Shown here one piece after another: positions 6,733 through 9,795 of a DNA stretch of 9,795 nt. The position numbers were made by a program, and so were the translations under genes. Source of the DNA: Duncaniella sp. GTDB lineage: Bacteria > Bacteroidota > Bacteroidia > Bacteroidales > Muribaculaceae. The stretch covers positions 1-9,795 of the forward strand of contig JAFLRW010000060.1 of NCBI GenBank assembly GCA_022511285.1, given 5' to 3'. Numbering within the stretch: position 1 is the stretch's first letter; every line of letters starts with the position of its first letter. The notes under the pieces were generated by a model. It saw only the letters and a list, made by a program, of their open reading frames with translations, was not told the DNA's origin and ran no database searches.

Positions 6733-7341
6733 TCAGAGGAAATAGGTAATTCTGATGTCCCACGTGCGGTCGCGGGCGGAGAGATCGGTGAGCAGGGATG
6801 TTTTCATCGCATAGGTCATCCCCCAGGTGTGGGAGATGGCTATCTGCCAATGGCGATAGACTTCGGCTCCTATGCCGGCGGTGAGCATCACGGCGCCACC
6901 TGAATATTTCAGGGCATCGCAGTGTGTATGCCCGGCCTGAATGGAGAATACCGGTCCGCCAAACGCAAAGGGGGCAATGTAGTCCTCAACACCCTGCATA
7001 CGGGTCCATTTGAATTTCAGATTGAACGGGATGTCTATGCAGTGAGTGAGGATATTCTCGTTGCCATAGCCCTGAGAGCTCCATATCAGCTTCTCGCCGA
7101 GATTGAGTTTGGTGTTGCGAGCCTGGTAGAAGAGGCCCATATCTATGCCGAACCCTATGCCCGGAAACATCATCTCGCTTCTCACTCCGGCAGAGCCCCC
7201 GACACCGGTGTTCACCGTGAAAAGGTCCTGTTTGAAATGCAGCGTGTTGAAATTGACACCGGCCGACGGGCCCCAACGAAACTGGGCTGAGAGGCTTATG
7301 GCGCTGACGACTATGATAAGTAGAAGGGTGATGCGTTTCAT
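6733..7341 (-). CDS. PorT-family small outer-membrane beta-barrel protein
   Basis: A 202-residue protein from the ATG at 7341-7339. The open frame extends 28 codons upstream, but that part is unlike a signal sequence and crosses the gene's own -7 box. From the chosen start there is a clear signal peptide (MKR, then a hydrophobic stretch ending SLSA before Q), the cleavage context common in Bacteroidota. The mature part begins with 'GPSAGVNFNTL' and alternates amphipathic strands with glycine-rich turns, as in the OMP_b-brl_2 group annotated as 'PorT family'. The true PorT acts in type IX secretion, but most members bearing the name are uncharacterised, so no secretion role should be inferred. 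It ends in an aromatic strand (ITYFL). It is transcribed divergently from the C1B peptidase. Confidence 0.75.
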   Translation of the reverse strand: MKRITLLLIIVVSAISLSAQFRWGPSAGVNFNTLHFKQDLFTVNTGVGGSAGVRSEMMFPGIGFGIDMGLFYQARNTKLNLGEKLIWSSQGYGNENILTHCIDIPFNLKFKWTRMQGVEDYIAPFAFGGPVFSIQAGHTHCDALKYSGGAVMLTAGIGAEVYRHWQIAISHTWGMTYAMKTSLLTDLSARDRTWDIRITYFL

Positions 7342-7374
7342 CGAGTGATTCTGTATAATTTGGGTTTGTGATGG

Positions 7375-7382
7375 CAAAATTA
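7375..7382 (-). promoter_or_regulatory. -7 box of the PorT-type gene
   Basis: The minus strand reads TAATTTTG, matching TAnnTTTG, 33 bp upstream of the ATG at 7341. No good TTG was found at the -33 distance. The placement supports the short start rather than the 28-codon longer one. Confidence 0.5.
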
Positions 7383-7426
7383 CACATTTTTCGTAACATA
7401 TACAGTCCTTTTTCTGTATTTTCAAT

Positions 7427-7434
7427 TAACTTTG
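7427..7434 (+). promoter_or_regulatory. -7 box of the C1B peptidase gene
   Basis: TAACTTTG fully matches TAnnTTTG and lies 30 bp upstream of the ATG at 7465, leaving a leader of about 24 nt. The -33 region is T-rich (around 7408-7415) without a clean TTG. It is back to back with the minus-strand -7 box at 7375-7382, with 44 bp between them. Confidence 0.6.
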
Positions 7435-7464
7435 CAGCGTAAAACCAATCAATAGTTTTGAAGT

Positions 7465-8652
7465 ATGAGAAAATATATCCTTCCGTTCGTTGTGTTGAGT
7501 GCGTTGGCGGCCGGAGCTTCGGAGACTCCCGACTCTGTGTCCGGATTCAAGTTTACTGACATTAAGACAGTGCCCTGCACTTCGGTCAAAGACCAGAACA
7601 AGTCGGGAACTTGCTGGAGCTTTTCAGGACTCGGATTTATTGAGAATGAGATACTTCGAGCCTCCGGCCGAGAACTGGACCTGAGCGAGATGTGGATTGT
7701 GCGCCACTGCTATCAGGACAAGGCTGACCGTTACATCCGTATGGACGGCAAGACCAATTTTGCCGCCGGAGGCAGTGTGCTTGATGTGGCATACGTCATC
7801 GACAATTACGGAATAGTCCCTGAAGCGGTCTATGGCGGACTTGAATATGGCGAGGAAAAGCATGACCACTATGAGCTTGACCCAGTGCTTACCGGTATTG
7901 TGACCGCTGTCAACGATAAGAGTGGCAAGAAATCAACTGCTTGGCGCAAGGCTGTGGCTGCCACTCTCGATGCTTATCTCGGTGTGAAGCCGGAGACATT
8001 CGAGTTTGAAGGTAAAACCTACACCCCAAAGTCGTTTGCTGAAAGTCTCGGCATCAACACCGCCGACTATGTTGCGGTGACATCGTTCACTCACCATCCT
8101 TTCTACACTCAATTTCCCCTCGAAGTGGCCGACAACTGGCTCTGGCTCCCCTACCACAATGTGCCTATGGATGAAATGAAGGCTATTGTGGACAATGCTC
8201 TCAACAGCGGCTACACTGTTGCCTGGGCGGCCGATGTCTCCGAACCCGGTTTCAAATGGAAGGAGGGCTTTGCCGTGATGCCCAAAAAGAAAACTGCGGC
8301 CGACCTTGAAGGCACCGAGCTCGCACGTTGGGTGAAACTCTCTGACAAGGAGCGTGAAGAGGAGCAGAACAAAGTCACCGGCCCGACTGAAGAAATCGTT
8401 GTGACACAGGAATTGCGCCAGCAGATGTTTGATTCGCACGAGACCACCGACGACCACGGAATGATAATCATTGGTAAGGCTGTCGACCAAAACGGCACAC
8501 CTTACTATAAGGTGAAGAATTCGTGGGATACAAATCAGGTCTACGATGGCTATTTCTATGTGTCAGAGCCTTATTTTCTCGCCAAGACTATAGATATTTA
8601 CGTAAATCGTGCCGCTGTGCCCGATGCTATAGCCAAAAAGATGAAACTTTGA
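7465..8652 (+). CDS. Exported C1B cysteine peptidase (bleomycin hydrolase / aminopeptidase C-like)
   Basis: A 395-residue papain-fold peptidase. The catalytic set is complete: Q44 (oxyanion hole) and C50 in SGTCWSFS, H331 in DDHGM, and N352 in VKNSW. The middle region with 'LDAYLGVKPETFEF' and the 'YTPKSFAESLG' segment is typical of the C1B family (yeast Gal6, bacterial PepC), as is the C-terminal tail ending KKMKL. In that family the tail enters the active-site cleft and limits the enzyme to aminopeptidase-like cleavage. Unlike the cytosolic PepC of lactic acid bacteria, this protein starts with a signal peptide (residues 1 to about 18, cleavage near AAGA-SE), so it probably works in the periplasm or at the cell surface on peptides. 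Its stop codon overlaps the likely start of the ATP-grasp-like gene, which points to translational coupling. Confidence 0.9.
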   Translation: MRKYILPFVVLSALAAGASETPDSVSGFKFTDIKTVPCTSVKDQNKSGTCWSFSGLGFIENEILRASGRELDLSEMWIVRHCYQDKADRYIRMDGKTNFAAGGSVLDVAYVIDNYGIVPEAVYGGLEYGEEKHDHYELDPVLTGIVTAVNDKSGKKSTAWRKAVAATLDAYLGVKPETFEFEGKTYTPKSFAESLGINTADYVAVTSFTHHPFYTQFPLEVADNWLWLPYHNVPMDEMKAIVDNALNSGYTVAWAADVSEPGFKWKEGFAVMPKKKTAADLEGTELARWVKLSDKEREEEQNKVTGPTEEIVVTQELRQQMFDSHETTDDHGMIIIGKAVDQNGTPYYKVKNSWDTNQVYDGYFYVSEPYFLAKTIDIYVNRAAVPDAIAKKMKL

Positions 8653-9713
8653 GGCGGTTGCACCTATATAACCCTGAAAACGACCTTGCACTCGCCCTCG
8701 GGTGTCGCAACTACACACCCCCGCCCAATGCAGATGCTCTGCGCCGGGCGGGGGCGCTTCTGCCTATGTGGTGGGCCATAGAGGGGGATGAGATTATTGC
8801 TCCGTCAGACTGCCAGGGGGACGCCGATTGGTTGCGGCGCCATTTCGGACTCTGTGGCGGGATTTTCAGCGGAGGCAATTCGCGCCTCGTCCCCTCGCCG
8901 TGGGGGTGGAGCGCAGATGCGTGCCGGCGATTTGAATCAGCCGGAGTGCCGGCGACACTTCTGCCCGGGAGGGATGTGGTTGAGCGGATGAGAGCTCTGA
9001 GTCATCGCCGCTCGTCAATCAGTCTGCTCTCCGAGATGAACCGCTCTGACCTGCTCCCTGTTGAGACGACTGACCCCGACGTGGTGGTGGAGATGGAACG
9101 GAACTATCCCGGCACGTTTGTAAAGTCCCCATGGTCTTGCAGCGGGCGCGGTGTGTTCTGTGCATCGGGGATAGATGCCGCCACATTGCGAGCCAAAGCA
9201 TCGGGGATAATTCATCGACAAGGCTCCGTGATGGTGGAACGAGGTGTTAAGGGAAAGGTGGCTGACTGTGCTTCGTTGTTCTATATCGCCGGTGGTGAGG
9301 TGGAGTTTCGCGGTTACTCTTTGTTTCACGCCGAGGACCGCGGTGTATATGCCGGTAATATTGTGGCCTCTCAGCAGTGGCTGAAAGGGGCGTTAACGAA
9401 ATATATTCCGGCTCAAGAGCTTGAAAATACTGTCGAGGAGCAGCGCCGAGCCTTGCAGAGATTGATTCGTAATGCCTACACGGGCTGGGTGGGCATTGAT
9501 ATGATGGTCAGCCGCTCGGAGGCGGATGGTTTCGCTCTTCATCCCTGTATTGAACTGAATCTGCGGATGACTATGGGGGTGGTGGCGATGAAAGTGGCCG
9601 AACGCCTTGCGCCGGCCACTCCGCATATCATTTCGTGGCGCCGGGGGGCGCCTCAAGGTCTCACTCTGCTCCCGCCACGCCACGGCTTTGCGCTATGCCT
9701 TACAGCAATTTAA
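8649..9713 (+). CDS. Uncharacterised ATP-grasp-like protein
   Basis: A 354-residue protein with no signal peptide, so cytoplasmic. The frame is open far upstream inside the peptidase gene. I start it at TTG 8649, which overlaps the peptidase stop as TTGA. TTG 8658 is the alternative and gives a protein starting at the conserved-looking LHLYNPENDLALA block. That N-terminal block resembles Bacteroidetes hypothetical proteins I remember with 'NPEHDLALA'. ATP-grasp-like signals: K159 followed by a glycine loop (SGRG, 165-168), the VERGVKG strand (196-202) as a possible ATP-hinge region, D284 in WVGID, and E302-x-N304 in IELNLRMTMG, matching the metal-binding E-x-N of ATP-grasp ligases. Such enzymes join a carboxylate to an amine or thiol through an acylphosphate. 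The substrate is unknown, and the fold call is my inference from motifs. Confidence 0.75.
   Translation: MRRLHLYNPENDLALALGCRNYTPPPNADALRRAGALLPMWWAIEGDEIIAPSDCQGDADWLRRHFGLCGGIFSGGNSRLVPSPWGWSADACRRFESAGVPATLLPGRDVVERMRALSHRRSSISLLSEMNRSDLLPVETTDPDVVVEMERNYPGTFVKSPWSCSGRGVFCASGIDAATLRAKASGIIHRQGSVMVERGVKGKVADCASLFYIAGGEVEFRGYSLFHAEDRGVYAGNIVASQQWLKGALTKYIPAQELENTVEEQRRALQRLIRNAYTGWVGIDMMVSRSEADGFALHPCIELNLRMTMGVVAMKVAERLAPATPHIISWRRGAPQGLTLLPPRHGFALCLTAI
9636..9651. repeat. Very GC-rich hairpin inside the ATP-grasp-like gene
   Basis: GGCGCC (9636-9641), a GGGG loop, then GGCGCC again (9646-9651) give a perfect 6-bp all-GC stem about 60 bp before the stop codon. It encodes part of WRRGAPQG. 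No T tract follows, so it is not a standard terminator. It may simply reflect codon choice. Confidence 0.4.
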
Positions 9714-9743
9714 TTATCTCTGATACAGCGTATTGAATAAGCA

Positions 9744-9795
9744 TCAGCCCTCGATGCGCTTCCTGACGGGGAGACTGAAATCCAATCCTCGCCAT
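9744..9795 (-). CDS. Possible 3' end of a minus-strand gene (partial)
   Basis: From the window edge one minus-strand frame reads GLDFSLPVRKRIEG and stops at TGA 9746-9744, with GC-ending codons like the neighbouring genes and 30 bp of spacing to the ATP-grasp-like stop. A second minus-strand frame is also open (ending at TAA 9702-9700, inside the plus-strand gene) and a third has a stop near 9718, so frame choice is uncertain. I do not recognise a family from so few residues. If real, it converges on the plus-strand operon. Confidence 0.25.
   Translation of the reverse strand, partial: WRGLDFSLPVRKRIEG

Noticed and set aside
7933..8490. 185-codon open frame on the minus strand
   Set aside because: It lies wholly antisense to the C1B peptidase, whose catalytic residues fix the coding strand. 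The translation shows no domain or signal and looks like a codon-bias shadow.
8523..8648. Upstream extension of the ATP-grasp-like gene to an earlier start
   Set aside because: It would overlap the peptidase by more than 40 codons. The residues read like out-of-frame peptidase sequence, and the family-like N-terminus begins near 8658.

Overview
The window reads as a chromosomal, housekeeping-type segment of a Bacteroidota (Bacteroidales) genome. The family mix (TonB receptor, DcaP-like porin, PorT-type barrel, Bacteroidetes-style FabI) fits, and so do the repeated TAnnTTTG -7 promoter boxes just upstream of start codons, the A-rich leaders and the absence of strong Shine-Dalgarno sequences. 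The protein style and fairly GC-rich third positions remind me of Muribaculaceae-like gut lineages, but that placement is inference. No mobile element, CRISPR array, rRNA or tRNA is visible, and no intergenic gap exceeds about 170 bp.

Layout. At 1-814 is the 3' end of a TPR-repeat protein, followed by a terminator-like hairpin (839-875). A TonB-dependent receptor (945-2804, +) converges with a DcaP-like outer-membrane porin (2837-4162, -). The porin start faces a NUDIX hydrolase (4333-4896, +) across a 170-bp divergent region that holds a nested inverted repeat. The NUDIX gene overlaps tail-to-tail by 17 bp with a Cof-type HAD phosphatase (4880-5731, -). The HAD gene lies 20 bp downstream of fabI (5752-6609, -), so the two probably form one transcript. 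A PorT-type small outer-membrane barrel (6733-7341, -) shares a divergent promoter region with an exported C1B cysteine peptidase (7465-8652, +). The peptidase stop codon overlaps the likely TTG start of an uncharacterised ATP-grasp-like protein (8649-9713, +). The last bases may be the 3' end of a minus-strand gene.

How the genes work together. Four products are envelope or exported proteins (TonB receptor, porin, PorT-type barrel, C1B peptidase). FabI supplies the last step of fatty-acid elongation. The NUDIX and HAD enzymes look like nucleotide-sugar and phosphate housekeeping enzymes. No single pathway ties the window together, and I do not see a clear new defence or mobile system. The best candidate for something undescribed is the translationally coupled pair of an exported bleomycin-hydrolase-like peptidase and an ATP-grasp-like enzyme of unknown substrate. 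The second is the nested palindrome in front of the porin gene.
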